Below, one piece after another: positions 35,519-43,638 of a stretch of DNA of 64,000 nucleotides. Numbering within the stretch: the first letter of the stretch is position 1; each line of letters opens with the position of its first letter. Position numbers and translations under genes: made by a program. The notes under the pieces are model-generated. The model ran no database searches. It was given only the letters and a program-made list of their open reading frames with translations, and had not been told where the DNA came from. The DNA comes from JAGVSR01 sp963742405. Its GTDB lineage: Bacteria; Pseudomonadota; Alphaproteobacteria; Rhizobiales; Hyphomicrobiaceae. The stretch spans positions 310,001 to 374,000 of the forward strand of contig CAVUMB010000004.1 of assembly GCA_963742405.1 (NCBI GenBank). The letters run 5' to 3'.

Positions 35519-37639
35519 ATGCGGCGTTTGCAGAGGCGGCGGGGCGGGGCGGCGCTCGCAGCAATGCTTTGCGGCCTCAGTAGCAGCGCAGCTGTCTGCG
35601 TCGCGCAAGAGCCGTCGGCCGTTGAGCGCGCGCCGCTCGAAGCTCCAACATCGGAACCGCTTCCGTGGGCCGGTGAGGGTCCCTCGCCGCCGACCAGCAT
35701 CGATCCCCCCCCTATGCCTGCATTACCTGATGCTGCGGCACCTTCATTGCCAGGTTCAGCAGCTCCTGCAGCCACGCCGCTGCCCGATGGCGCTGTTCCA
35801 CCCGCAGAAATCAGCGCACCCTTGGCGCGCATCGAATGGCGTGTGGCTAACCCATTTCGCTTTTTTAAAAATGCTTCCGACACGGAGGTTCATCGGGCGA
35901 CATGGCTGTCGCTTGACGCGGCCAAGCGGGCGACACCCGTGCTGGCTGCCGAACAGGAACTCAGTATCCGGCATCCGGATGGTTGGGCGGCGACAATGAT
36001 CGACGACGTTTGCTGGTCCAACAGAAAGAATCGCTACGATTGCGGCGACGGCACAGCCTACGTTTCGCCTGATGTTCACTCCGCGCTGTTCAAACTCACC
36101 GGCGTCGACGATCCGCGCGTCGATTGCACATGGCTGACGGCGCCGCTCGGTACGTCGAACTTGCGCGGGCAATCCTTGCGGCAGAAGTGTTCAGACGAGG
36201 CGACGCTCGATATTCCCTATCCAACGGGCGCGCGGGTGACCGTCGAGATCGGCGGCCGCGAAGTGGCGCGGACAGATGTCATTGTGACGGACCTGCTCGT
36301 TGCTGCCATGGGCGACAGCTTCGGTTCAGGCGAGGGCAATCCGGATGTGCCGGTGCGATTTTCGCCGGAGCGCACGGCCTCGTATGCGGGGAAGGACGAG
36401 CGGTTGGCCAATCTCCCGACGCGCATCGGCGATTGGAAGCGGATAGGCGACAAGATTTTCAATAAGGAAGGGGCGCGATGGCTCGATACGGCGTGCCATC
36501 GGTCACTCTATTCACATCAGATGCGCGCAGCGCTGCAGCTTGCCGTTGAGGATCCGCACCGGGCGGTTACGTTTGTAGGGCTCTCTTGCTCGGGCGCTGA
36601 AGTCACCTGGGGGTTGTTTCTGCGCTATAAGGGCAATGAATGGGTGCCCAACCCACCAGACTTGTCGCAAATCTCCGCTCTCGCCGACGCGCAATGCGGG
36701 CGCGAACCCGCCGACCTTATCGACATGCCCGAGGCCTACCACATCAACGGTACGATCCCGGAACTGAAGGGCGGCCTTGTTCTTAAAAAGTGCAAGCGGG
36801 AGATGGCCCGCAAGATCGATCTGCTGCTCGTCTCAATCGGCGGCAACGACATCGGCTTTGCTCGGTTGGTGGCCAACGCCGTGCTAGCGGACGACAGCAC
36901 TTTGCGACAGCTCGGTGGTTGGTTCGGACAGATCCACGGCAATCTTGAGTCCAAGGCCCTGCTCGACCGCCTCGACGAACGCTATAAGGCATTGAACCGC
37001 GCCATTCACGGCATCCTGCAGCTGCCGTGGGAAGAGAGCGACCGGGTTATCCTGACCGCCTATCCGCCGTTGGCACTGCTTGGCGATGGCCGGAGGGTCT
37101 GTCCCGATGGCACGGCGGGAATGGATGTGACCGGCGATTTTTATCTCAGCGAAAGGCGGGCTAAGGCCGGATCGGATCTCGCCGATCAGCTGCAACGGGT
37201 CATGGCTCGCAGCGCCCGCACGCACGGCTGGTCGTTCGCTACAGCGCATCGCAATGCCTTTGTCGGCCGGGGCATTTGTGCGGGCTTCACCGACAATTCC
37301 TTTTCCATTGCCGATGATCTGCGCGTGCCGCGCATGGTCGGCAACAAGTGGGAGCCGTTCCCGCCGACGGATTTTCGCGCTTATGCGTCGCGCCAGCGTT
37401 GGTTTCGGACGCCGAACGATGCATTTATGACCGGGAATTTTCATGCGGCTGGATCCGTGGCGACCCGGGCGCTGGCTTTCCAGAGCCTCGCGCGGTTCCA
37501 AGTTCTATTGGCTGCGACGTATTCCGGTGCGTTCCATCCCACAGCCGAGGGCCACGCGGCGATCGCAGATGCCGTCGCTGATCGTGCGCGGGAGGTTCTG
37601 AAGAAGTACGGGCAGCAATCAACAGCGGCGTTGCGCTAG
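35519..37639 (+). CDS. Secreted SGNH/GDSL-type hydrolase
   Basis: A 706-residue protein with a signal peptide (ALAAMLCGLSSSAAVCVAQE), a 75-residue Pro/Ala-rich linker, an unassigned domain with several Cys (about residues 105-260) and a SGNH hydrolase domain. Block I is MGDSFGSGEGNPD (Ser267), the block III Asn is in SIGGNDIGFA (Asn443), and the catalytic His is in GAFHPTAEGHAAIADAV (His673). The Asp usual three residues before this His is not there, as in some Ser-His dyad esterases. The substrate may be a lipid, acylated glycan or other ester. ATG 35519 is chosen, with ggaattggaga upstream. It may be the last gene of the secDF operon. Confidence 0.82.
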   Translation: MRRLQRRRGGAALAAMLCGLSSSAAVCVAQEPSAVERAPLEAPTSEPLPWAGEGPSPPTSIDPPPMPALPDAAAPSLPGSAAPAATPLPDGAVPPAEISAPLARIEWRVANPFRFFKNASDTEVHRATWLSLDAAKRATPVLAAEQELSIRHPDGWAATMIDDVCWSNRKNRYDCGDGTAYVSPDVHSALFKLTGVDDPRVDCTWLTAPLGTSNLRGQSLRQKCSDEATLDIPYPTGARVTVEIGGREVARTDVIVTDLLVAAMGDSFGSGEGNPDVPVRFSPERTASYAGKDERLANLPTRIGDWKRIGDKIFNKEGARWLDTACHRSLYSHQMRAALQLAVEDPHRAVTFVGLSCSGAEVTWGLFLRYKGNEWVPNPPDLSQISALADAQCGREPADLIDMPEAYHINGTIPELKGGLVLKKCKREMARKIDLLLVSIGGNDIGFARLVANAVLADDSTLRQLGGWFGQIHGNLESKALLDRLDERYKALNRAIHGILQLPWEESDRVILTAYPPLALLGDGRRVCPDGTAGMDVTGDFYLSERRAKAGSDLADQLQRVMARSARTHGWSFATAHRNAFVGRGICAGFTDNSFSIADDLRVPRMVGNKWEPFPPTDFRAYASRQRWFRTPNDAFMTGNFHAAGSVATRALAFQSLARFQVLLAATYSGAFHPTAEGHAAIADAVADRAREVLKKYGQQSTAALR

Positions 37640-37676
37640 GCGGCGGACGTCAAAATCGGTTCGGTCAAGTGCCCAG

Positions 37677-37787
37677 TCAATCGGTGAGACTGGTCATCGC
37701 CCACAGGAGTCCACCGAGCGCCGGCAGAAAGACGGCAAGGTAGCCGAAGACAAGGATGGCGGTGCTGATCATGGAACTGTAACGCAC
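37677..37787 (-). CDS. Candidate small membrane peptide (36 residues)
   Basis: A short frame read from GTG 37787, or ATG 37772 for 31 residues. It encodes VRYSSMISTAILVFGYLAVF followed by LPALGGLLWAMTSLTD and a stop. The composition is that of a single membrane helix with a charged N-terminus. It lies 69 bases downstream of an uncharacterised gene on the same strand, in otherwise empty sequence. No strong ribosome binding site is seen. I do not recognise a family. Comparison with related genomes would decide whether it is conserved. Confidence 0.35.
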   Translation of the reverse strand: MRYSSMISTAILVFGYLAVFLPALGGLLWAMTSLTD

Positions 37788-37856
37788 AACACGTTCCGCC
37801 GGATCAATGCGCGGTCAGAGTGTGGCGCAAGATTTGGTGCGACAGATCGGCCGTGG

Positions 37857-38330
37857 TCAGGCCGCGGCGGAGGCGTCACGGAACATGCCGGTCGACGGGT
37901 CCCGCAAAAATTCGAGAACGGCGCAAGAAATCTTCACCGGACTGAAGCCGAAGCTTGTGTTGAGCCGCATCGACGCGGCCGCTTCGATAATCGATTGAAC
38001 CGCGACCGCGCCATGTTCGGCGATGAGCTTCTGCATGCGGCGGGCTTTACAGACGGCAATCAAACTGCGCAGGCGAACGAGGGCGGCGATCTTACGCTGA
38101 CGGTCGCGTGGAAATCTCTGCCAGAAGAATTGTTCGACCCGGCGGAAATCTTCATCGCTCCATTCCGAGGCACGGGCGAGGGCCATCACGTCGTCGGCGA
38201 GAACTTTGAGCGCAGTGGCCAGTTCACGAACGGCCACCGTGGGGACGTCGGACGGATCAATCGGATTGACGACAGACTGCGGCACGACTTGGGACGTCGC
38301 GGTGCCCGATCCTGTTGCAAGAGAAGTCAT
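37857..38330 (-). CDS. Hypothetical protein
   Basis: A 157-residue protein I do not recognise. The N-terminal 40 residues are Thr/Ser/Val/Pro-rich and likely disordered. The middle has helices with many charged residues: VRELATALKVLADDVMALAR, EWSDEDFRRVEQFFWQRFPR and DRQRKIAALVRLRSLIAVCK. ATG 38330 (MTSLATGSG) is preferred; the frame extends to 38423. It has no signal peptide or membrane segment. Its neighbours are the SGNH hydrolase (convergent) and the HlyD gene upstream behind a terminator, so it is probably an independent unit, perhaps with the small peptide downstream. Confidence 0.6.
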   Translation of the reverse strand: MTSLATGSGTATSQVVPQSVVNPIDPSDVPTVAVRELATALKVLADDVMALARASEWSDEDFRRVEQFFWQRFPRDRQRKIAALVRLRSLIAVCKARRMQKLIAEHGAVAVQSIIEAAASMRLNTSFGFSPVKISCAVLEFLRDPSTGMFRDASAAA

Positions 38331-38716
38331 ATCTTCGATCTCCGTCTTCAACGTCAGTGTCTGGAACCCAACGCCATCTTTAAAAATAGCACGGGCCGGA
38401 TGTGATTCGACACTGGATCTCATCCAGTACCCACAAGCTTTCGTCTGGCGATGCGGTTAGCATCTCACTGCCGCAAGCCGTTTGGCGAACTCAGTTGCGA
38501 CCGAAGATTACTGCACCTCATTCGGCGCCGTGACAGTTCCCGGCGGCACACCACTGAGGCGCGAAATTACGACAGTTGGGTGGCGAAAACTGTGTCGTTG
38601 TCGCCGCTGCGACAGAAAAAACCGCGGCTTTTGGGGTCGCGGTTTTCGATTTGTCCATCGTCCGACGGCTGTATGGTGAACAGCTGTCACAATTCGTTGC
38701 GCCGGGTTACTTCGCG
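38331..38716. other. Intergenic region downstream of HlyD gene
   Basis: 386 bases. A plus-strand open frame from 38451 runs on over the HlyD gene in antisense and is not credible. The region holds the likely promoter of the hypothetical gene 37857-38330 and the terminator of the HlyD gene. There is no trace of an FtsX-type permease, which would be expected with a DevA/DevB pair. Confidence 0.55.
38616..38646. terminator. Bidirectional terminator
   Basis: aaaccgcg (38619-38626) pairs with cgcggttt (38638-38645) around an 11-base loop. A run of A lies on the left and tttt on the right, so it can terminate in both directions. For the leftward HlyD gene it lies 71 bases after the stop. Confidence 0.78.
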
Positions 38717-39742
38717 TTACTTGCGAAAGAAAGCGTCGACGCGCATTCCCGGCAATAGCGGAGATGCGACGTCCAGATCGATCGTGACTTCACGCACCTC
38801 GACATCGTTGGGACGTTTGGGACCGCGCGGGCCGATGCGGGGCTGGGCCAGCGTCGGTGCCAGGCTCGCGACGGTGCCGTCAAATTCCTTGCCGGGAAAA
38901 CTCAGCGAGCGAACGAAAACCTTCTGCCCGACCGTGATCTTTGAAATGTCGCCCTCGTCGACCTCGGCCTTGACGCGGATGCTCGACATGTCCCCCATGA
39001 CAATGAGGGGTACTTCAGGGTTGGGCGCGACGATCTCGCCGGCTTTCGCGTTGACTTGAAGAACGGTGCCGGCAAGCGGAGCGCGGATGCGGGTCTTGTC
39101 GAGCAGTGCTTCGGCCAAGCGGACTTCAGTCCGCGCGGCGCTGACGGCGCTTTCCGCACTGCTCGGTGCGGGAAGATTTGCCTTCGACTGTGCACGGATA
39201 AAGGCAAGACGTTCACGCTCGAGACGTTCGTTGGCCTCCGTCAGCCGCTTACGCGCTTCAGCGACCGACTGTTCGGATCCAGGGGACGTGTGCTTGGCGA
39301 TCAGCGCTCCGTCGAGTTCGATGCGGGCGCCAGTCACCGCACGTTCGGCGGAGTAGATGGCGTCTTCGGCCTTGCGGACGTCTTCGCGGCCAGACGCGAA
39401 AGCCTTCTCGCGCTCTTCGCGCAGGGCTTCTGCCTGTGTTTCGGCGGAGGTCAACCGCGCACGCGCCTCGGCATCGTCGAGTTGGACGATGAGTTCGCCC
39501 TCTTCGACTTTCTCGTCGACGGCGGCATGCACCTTGATGACCCGGCCGAGGATGCCGGTGCCAATGCGAATTTCGCCCGATTTGGGCTCGGCGCGTGCGG
39601 GAGCGGCCGCGATCCAAGCGATTTCCTCTTCGGGCGCGGCACGGGCCGGGGCGCGATCCGCACCGCTGAACTGGCCATAGGCCAGATAGGCGCCGACGGC
39701 AGCGACGCCGCCAAGTACCAACAAACCCGGGTTTATTTTCAT
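38717..39742 (-). CDS. HlyD-family periplasmic adaptor (DevB-like)
   Basis: A 341-residue membrane-fusion protein that would connect an inner-membrane pump to an outer-membrane channel. It has an N-terminal anchor (PGLLVLGGVAAVGAYLAYGQ) and a lipoyl-like half (GILGRVIKVHAAVDEKVEEG). A long coiled-coil hairpin follows (about residues 95-205; LIVQLDDAEARARLTSAETQ onward), then the second lipoyl half (TRIRAPLAGTVLQVNAKAGE) and a beta-barrel. ATG 39742 is chosen. The ATPase gene lies 61 bases upstream, but no permease gene is present. DevB-like proteins export glycolipids or act as ABC-type adaptors; the substrate here is unknown. Confidence 0.85.
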   Translation of the reverse strand: MKINPGLLVLGGVAAVGAYLAYGQFSGADRAPARAAPEEEIAWIAAAPARAEPKSGEIRIGTGILGRVIKVHAAVDEKVEEGELIVQLDDAEARARLTSAETQAEALREEREKAFASGREDVRKAEDAIYSAERAVTGARIELDGALIAKHTSPGSEQSVAEARKRLTEANERLERERLAFIRAQSKANLPAPSSAESAVSAARTEVRLAEALLDKTRIRAPLAGTVLQVNAKAGEIVAPNPEVPLIVMGDMSSIRVKAEVDEGDISKITVGQKVFVRSLSFPGKEFDGTVASLAPTLAQPRIGPRGPKRPNDVEVREVTIDLDVASPLLPGMRVDAFFRK

Positions 39743-39803
39743 GGCTCGGCGTGTCCTTGTTGTCGTGTTGTCTGTAGGCGATGAAACAAGATGCAAGGTT
39801 CGA

Positions 39804-40517
39804 TCAGGCAGCGAGCCCGTTTGGTCGCTCGTCGGCGACGATACGGCCGTCTTCGATCTTGATGATGCGGTCAGCGTAGCTCAGTGTTCGATGGTCGTGG
39901 GTGACCGCGAGCACGGCACGCGAAGGGTCCTGACCCACGCGAGCGAGCAATTCCATCACGGCCTTGCCATTCTCGCTGTCAAGCGCGGCGGTCGGCTCGT
40001 CGGCGAGCACCACAGCTGGGTTGCCGGCGAGCGAACGGGCGATCGCGACCCGCTGCTTTTCGCCGCCTGACAACTTCGAGGGATAGGCGTCGATCCGGTG
40101 TGCAAGGCCGACACCGATGAGCGCATCGCGGGCCGCCTGATACGGATCAGCGAGCCGCGCGCCGCGCACATCGAGTGCCATCAAGACATTTTCGAGCGCC
40201 GTCAGTGTGGGGAACAAATTGTAGCCTTGGAACACGAAGCCCATATTTCGGCGGCGTAGGTCGGCGAGACCTTCCGCGGTCTGGCCCACGGCTTCTTCGC
40301 CGTTGATCGTAAGCTGGCCGTCGGTGGCGGTCAGGATGCAGCCGAGGATCGACAGAAACGTGGTTTTACCCGATCCCGATGGTCCCATCAGGAGCGTCAA
40401 TTCGCCGGGATAGAGATCAAGGTCGACACCTTTGAGAATGGTCAGATCGCCGGCGCCGGTGGCAATCGTCTTGGTGATGCCGCGCGCACGAACGATGACG
40501 GAACGGTCGACAGTCAT
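39804..40517 (-). CDS. ABC transporter ATP-binding protein (DevA/LolD/MacB type)
   Basis: A 237-residue ATPase of the FtsX-linked exporter class. Walker A is GPSGSGKTTFLSIL, the Q-loop is GFVFQGYNLFPTLT, the signature is LSGGEKQRVAIARSL, Walker B is AVVLADEPTAALD and the H-loop is VLAVTHDHRTLSYAD. ATG 40517 is taken; the open frame runs to 40808 but contains no further domain. It is followed by the HlyD gene. The FtsX/MacB-like permease that should complete the pump is missing from the neighbourhood, so it must be encoded elsewhere or lost. Confidence 0.9.
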   Translation of the reverse strand: MTVDRSVIVRARGITKTIATGAGDLTILKGVDLDLYPGELTLLMGPSGSGKTTFLSILGCILTATDGQLTINGEEAVGQTAEGLADLRRRNMGFVFQGYNLFPTLTALENVLMALDVRGARLADPYQAARDALIGVGLAHRIDAYPSKLSGGEKQRVAIARSLAGNPAVVLADEPTAALDSENGKAVMELLARVGQDPSRAVLAVTHDHRTLSYADRIIKIEDGRIVADERPNGLAA

Positions 40518-40670
40518 GGAGGTACCTCGGCGTATGAGTCCGTTGCAGTGGGGGCGCGATGTCGATCGCGGCGCCGTGTTGTCTCGTTGCCGGGCACATT
40601 GACTGATTTGCGGCGCGTGCGCTGTTCCTCCAGGCACACGGTTGTGTGTTTTTGCCGGCAGATGGAATCG

Positions 40671-40698
40671 AAAAAACCCCGGGAGCAGGCTCCCGGGG
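40671..40698 (-). terminator. Rho-independent terminator after Ala-rich protein gene
   Basis: ccccgggagc (40677-40686), loop ag, gctcccgggg (40689-40698). On the minus strand this 10-bp stem is followed by six T (aaaaaa at 40671-40676). It lies 55 bases after the stop of the leftward Ala-rich gene. Confidence 0.88.
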
Positions 40699-40752
40699 AG
40701 TTCGATGGAGATGATGCGCGTGAGCAGCCGGGCCCGATCGTCGGCGGCCGGA

Positions 40753-41379
40753 TCAGCAGCCGACGTTGATCGTGACGCCGACGGCCGGGATGTAGCGACG
40801 GCATTCACCGGTGGACGTCGCGGTTTCTTCTGAGCCTGTCTCGGTTGCAGACGTGGTGCCGGTCAATTCCGCTTTCGAGACGACGGTATCGGCCGCGGGC
40901 TCGGTGTTGGCGGCAGCCGTCGTCGTGGCCGTGGTTTCGGCGGGCATGAGATTGGCTGCTTCAGTCGCTATGGGGGTTTCGGCGCTCGTGGCGGGTGCGA
41001 CGGTTTCGGTTGCGGCGGCTACAATCGTTTCCTTGGCGGCGTCACGGCGGGCTTCTGCCTTGGCCTCGGCAACAGCGCGGGCCTTGGCTTCTGCCTTGGC
41101 TTGCGCGACGGCGCGGGCTTTGGCCTCTGCTTTCGCTCGGGCCTGGGCTTCGGCTTTGGCCTGCGCCCGGGCACGGGCTTCGGCGGCGGCACGGCCGCGC
41201 TTTACTTCGTAAGCGCGCTGCTGTTCGGCATGGGAAGCCGCGGCCATGGCGCCAACCGCCAGGACGCCGAGGCCAATGCCAAGGCCGAGACCACGGCCGG
41301 CTTGGGCGGTCGTGGTTGTGAAAGCCATGGAGGCGGCAACGATCGTGGCAGCAACTGCGGTGCTATATTTGGCGGACAT
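40753..41379 (-). CDS. Exported Ala-rich protein with glycine zipper and 12-residue repeats
   Basis: A 208-residue protein I cannot assign. It has a signal peptide (TAVAATIVAASMAFTTTTAQ, cut near AQA), then a glycine-zipper segment GRGLGLGIGLGVLAVGAMAA that could insert in a membrane. A strongly helical region of imperfect 12-residue repeats (AKAEAKARAVAQ type, about residues 67-113) follows. Next comes a Thr/Ala/Glu-rich stretch and a C-terminal GECRRYIPAVGVTINVGC with two cysteines. ATG 41379 is the start of the signal peptide. The protein looks structural, perhaps linking membrane and cell wall. It has its own terminator. Confidence 0.68.
   Translation of the reverse strand: MSAKYSTAVAATIVAASMAFTTTTAQAGRGLGLGIGLGVLAVGAMAAASHAEQQRAYEVKRGRAAAEARARAQAKAEAQARAKAEAKARAVAQAKAEAKARAVAEAKAEARRDAAKETIVAAATETVAPATSAETPIATEAANLMPAETTATTTAAANTEPAADTVVSKAELTGTTSATETGSEETATSTGECRRYIPAVGVTINVGC
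41041..41181. repeat. 36-bp imperfect tandem repeats within the Ala-rich gene
   Basis: The DNA encoding residues 67-113 of the Ala-rich protein consists of about four imperfect copies of a 36-base unit giving AKAEAKARAVA(Q/E). The repeats stay in frame, so copy number could vary by slippage without breaking the gene. Confidence 0.7.
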
Positions 41380-41522
41380 GACACTCTCCATTTTTATTTA
41401 CGTTGGGCGTCGGCTTGACCGTGGGGCCGTTTGTCAGACCAATATGCCCAAGACACCGCCGCGCGGCTGTTCCGGTGGTGACAGGGGGCAAAAATCTCGT
41501 ATTGAGCTGATTATGATAAAGC

Positions 41523-42359
41523 TTATGCGGCTGCGCGTAGCGTCAAGCGGTCGCCGATCTGGCCCAGGAAGCTCAGGGTGCGGTCGAGCACTACGCCGCG
41601 CTGCCGATCCACGGTGACGAGGTGATAGCTGTCTTCCAGCACCACCAGATCTACGGGCCCGGCGAGGGATTTTTGAAGATGGGTGGCGTTCGAAAGGCCA
41701 GCGTAATCGTCTTCGCGGGGGTGTAGGATCAACACAGGCATGCGGATCGACGCAATGTGGGGCAGGACGGCGTCAACCAGCCGATGGCGCTCCAGAACGG
41801 CAACGCCGGGCGTCGCGAATGGAGTGACCGGTGTTCCGGGCACGACCAGGGCGGCTTTGATGAACGTGCGCAGTCGTTCGTCCTTGATGCCGAAGTCCTG
41901 CGGCGCTGGGAAACGGAACAGGGCGGCCAGCCTGCGACTGCGGACGATGCGGAAGAGGCTGGCGTACCAAGGCACGCTGCGACCGTTCAGCCAGAGCGTT
42001 GGAGCATAGAGTGCGAGGCCGGAAATCTTGTCCGGGTGGCGGGCGGCGAGCATCAGCGCGAGGACGGCTCCGGTGGATAGGCCACCGACCACAACGTGAT
42101 CGCAACGGTCGCAAAGCTCGGCAAGGCCCTTCTCGGCGCTGGCGTACCAATCCTGCCAGCGGGTCGCCGTCAGCTCTGCTTCACTGCCGCCGTGACCGGC
42201 CAACTGCGGGCAGTGAACGATATAGCCCGACCGCGCCAATCCATTGGCAATGAACCGCATTTCTGCTGGGGAGCCGCACAGCCCGTGGACCAGCAGAACG
42301 CCGGTGCGGCCTGCCGCCGGCGGAGGCAAAGACGCGAGACTGGTTTTGGTCCGGGACAT
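41523..42359 (-). CDS. Alpha/beta-hydrolase, carboxylesterase (Est30-like)
   Basis: A 278-residue cytoplasmic esterase or monoacylglycerol-lipase-like protein. The oxyanion region is GVLLVHGLCGSPAEM, the nucleophile Ser is in VVGGLSTGAVLALMLA, the acid is in LILHPREDDYAGLS, and the His is in LEDSYHLVTVDRQRG. The lid region (about residues 125-175) is helical. ATG 42359 gives MSRTKTSLASL. It is transcribed alone, away from bfd. The substrate is unknown; similar enzymes cleave short acyl esters. Confidence 0.85.
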   Translation of the reverse strand: MSRTKTSLASLPPPAAGRTGVLLVHGLCGSPAEMRFIANGLARSGYIVHCPQLAGHGGSEAELTATRWQDWYASAEKGLAELCDRCDHVVVGGLSTGAVLALMLAARHPDKISGLALYAPTLWLNGRSVPWYASLFRIVRSRRLAALFRFPAPQDFGIKDERLRTFIKAALVVPGTPVTPFATPGVAVLERHRLVDAVLPHIASIRMPVLILHPREDDYAGLSNATHLQKSLAGPVDLVVLEDSYHLVTVDRQRGVVLDRTLSFLGQIGDRLTLRAAA

Positions 42360-42661
42360 GGTCGCTCCTCACTGGTGTATGAGAAGCTGTAGGGGCCGGG
42401 CTGATAAAGCGCTGTTCCGACGGAGACATGGACGGTTGCGGGTGACAATCTGCGCGGACATACCTAGCGAAGGCGCACCTTGACAGTTACCCGCTTGGCT
42501 GGTGTATCTGAGACAGGATTTTAAACATCCTGATGTATCCAATATGGGGCCTTGAACCCCACGGTTTGGAGCTAGTCCGTGTCCCTGTTTTGCGCGCCCA
42601 TGGGCGTCCTTTTCATGTCGCCGGCAGTGTGCCTTGAGGCCCCCTCGGGAGGGCCAATGTC
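42360..42661. other. Divergent intergenic region between esterase and bfd
   Basis: 302 bases without a gene. It contains a promoter candidate reading right (see 42480-42508), followed by a leader of about 150 bases before bfd. A small inverted repeat aggat/atcct lies at about 42515-42531. I did not find a clear Fur, RirA or Irr site, although bfd and bfr are usually iron-controlled. Confidence 0.45.
42480..42508 (+). promoter_or_regulatory. Sigma-70-type promoter candidate for bfd
   Basis: TTGACA (42480-42485), 17-base spacer, TGTATC (42503-42508). The -35 is perfect and the spacing ideal; the -10 is weak. Inferred from sequence only. Confidence 0.5.
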
Positions 42662-43009
42662 ATGATCGTGTGTTCTTGTGCCTATGTGACGGACAGGGAT
42701 CTGGAGCAGGCCGTACTCGAGGTCATGAGCCAAGATAAAGCTCCGCTGCCAACTCCGGGCGTTATCTATCGGCATCTGCAGAAGAAAATGCAGTGCTGCG
42801 GGTGTGCTCCGTTGGCCGCAGAAACCATTTACGCGAAGATGGAAGAGCTTGAGCAGCGTGGGTTGATCTGCCCGTGCGCTTGTGCGACTGCCAAGACGCG
42901 CATGAAGGATTTGCTGGCGGCACCTGAGCGGCGCGTATCGCGGCCGCTGCGCAGTACCCCGCGTGCTCTGCCCGAGCCCGTGGCTTTGCGGGATAAAGCG
43001 TCCCGGTGA
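42662..43009 (+). CDS. bfd: Bacterioferritin-associated ferredoxin, extended
   Basis: A [2Fe-2S] protein that reduces the iron core of bacterioferritin so that iron can be released. The four expected ligands are Cys4 and Cys6 (MIVCSCAYVTD) and Cys45 and Cys48 (QCCGCAP). At 115 residues it is much longer than the roughly 64-residue E. coli Bfd. Extra cysteines occur at 46, 70, 72 and 74 (GLICPCACATA), followed by a basic tail. Placement directly before bfr supports the function. The extra cysteines could hold another metal or be structural; that is open. Confidence 0.85.
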   Translation: MIVCSCAYVTDRDLEQAVLEVMSQDKAPLPTPGVIYRHLQKKMQCCGCAPLAAETIYAKMEELEQRGLICPCACATAKTRMKDLLAAPERRVSRPLRSTPRALPEPVALRDKASR

Positions 43010-43142
43010 TCGGGTTCTACTTTGTAATCGTTCCAAATATATGAGACGGTCCGCTCGCCGGACCCGTTGAAGGGTTCGGATCGGGTGACGTACGGTCTGC
43101 CGCGCACATTTGTTCCAATAATGCATCGAGGAGAACGACCCC

Positions 43143-43634
43143 ATGAAGGGCAAGGGCAATAAAGAAATCATCGACATCCTCAATGAGTCGTTGAAGCTCG
43201 AACTCGGGGCCGTGAACCAGTACTGGCTGCATTACCGGCTGCTCGCAAACTGGGGCTACACCAAGCTTGCGAAGAAGGAACGGGCCGAGTTGATCGAGGA
43301 AATGGTGCACGCCGACAAGATCATCGATCGCATCATTTATCTCGACGGTTTTCCAAACTTGCAGCACGTCGCACCGCTCATGATCGGCGAGAACATCAAG
43401 GAAGTTCTCGAGTGCGATATGAAGGGCGAGAAAATTGCCATCGAGACCTACACGCGAGGTCGTGACGTCTGTCGCAAGCACGAAGATTACGTGACGATGG
43501 GCATCTTTGAACATCTCCTGAAGGACGAGGAAGGTCACCTCGACTTCCTGGAGACGCAACTGGATCTCTTGCATCGCATTGGCGTCGAGAATTACGGCCT
43601 GCTCAACTCAGATTCGGCCAACGAAGCCGACTGA
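43143..43634 (+). CDS. bfr: Bacterioferritin
   Basis: A 163-residue 24-mer ferritin that oxidises and stores iron. Ferroxidase ligands align with E. coli Bfr: Glu20, Glu53, His56, Glu96, Glu129 and His132. The heme-binding Met is Met54 in EEMVHADKII. Other conserved segments are LELGAVNQYWLH, GFPNLQHVAPLMIGE and KDEEGHLDFLETQLDLL. ATG 43143 has a good ribosome binding site (gaggagaacg). It lies 133 bases after bfd, in an AT-richer gap that may hold its own promoter. Confidence 0.97.
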   Translation: MKGKGNKEIIDILNESLKLELGAVNQYWLHYRLLANWGYTKLAKKERAELIEEMVHADKIIDRIIYLDGFPNLQHVAPLMIGENIKEVLECDMKGEKIAIETYTRGRDVCRKHEDYVTMGIFEHLLKDEEGHLDFLETQLDLLHRIGVENYGLLNSDSANEAD

Positions 43635-43638
43635 CCCA

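Noticed and set aside
38451..39059. 202-codon plus-strand frame over the HlyD 3' end
   Set aside because: Mostly antisense to a well-supported HlyD gene and Ser/Arg-rich without motifs.
41041..41181. Tandem repeats as a possible CRISPR array
   Set aside because: The repeats are coding, contiguous without spacers and imperfect; no cas genes are present.
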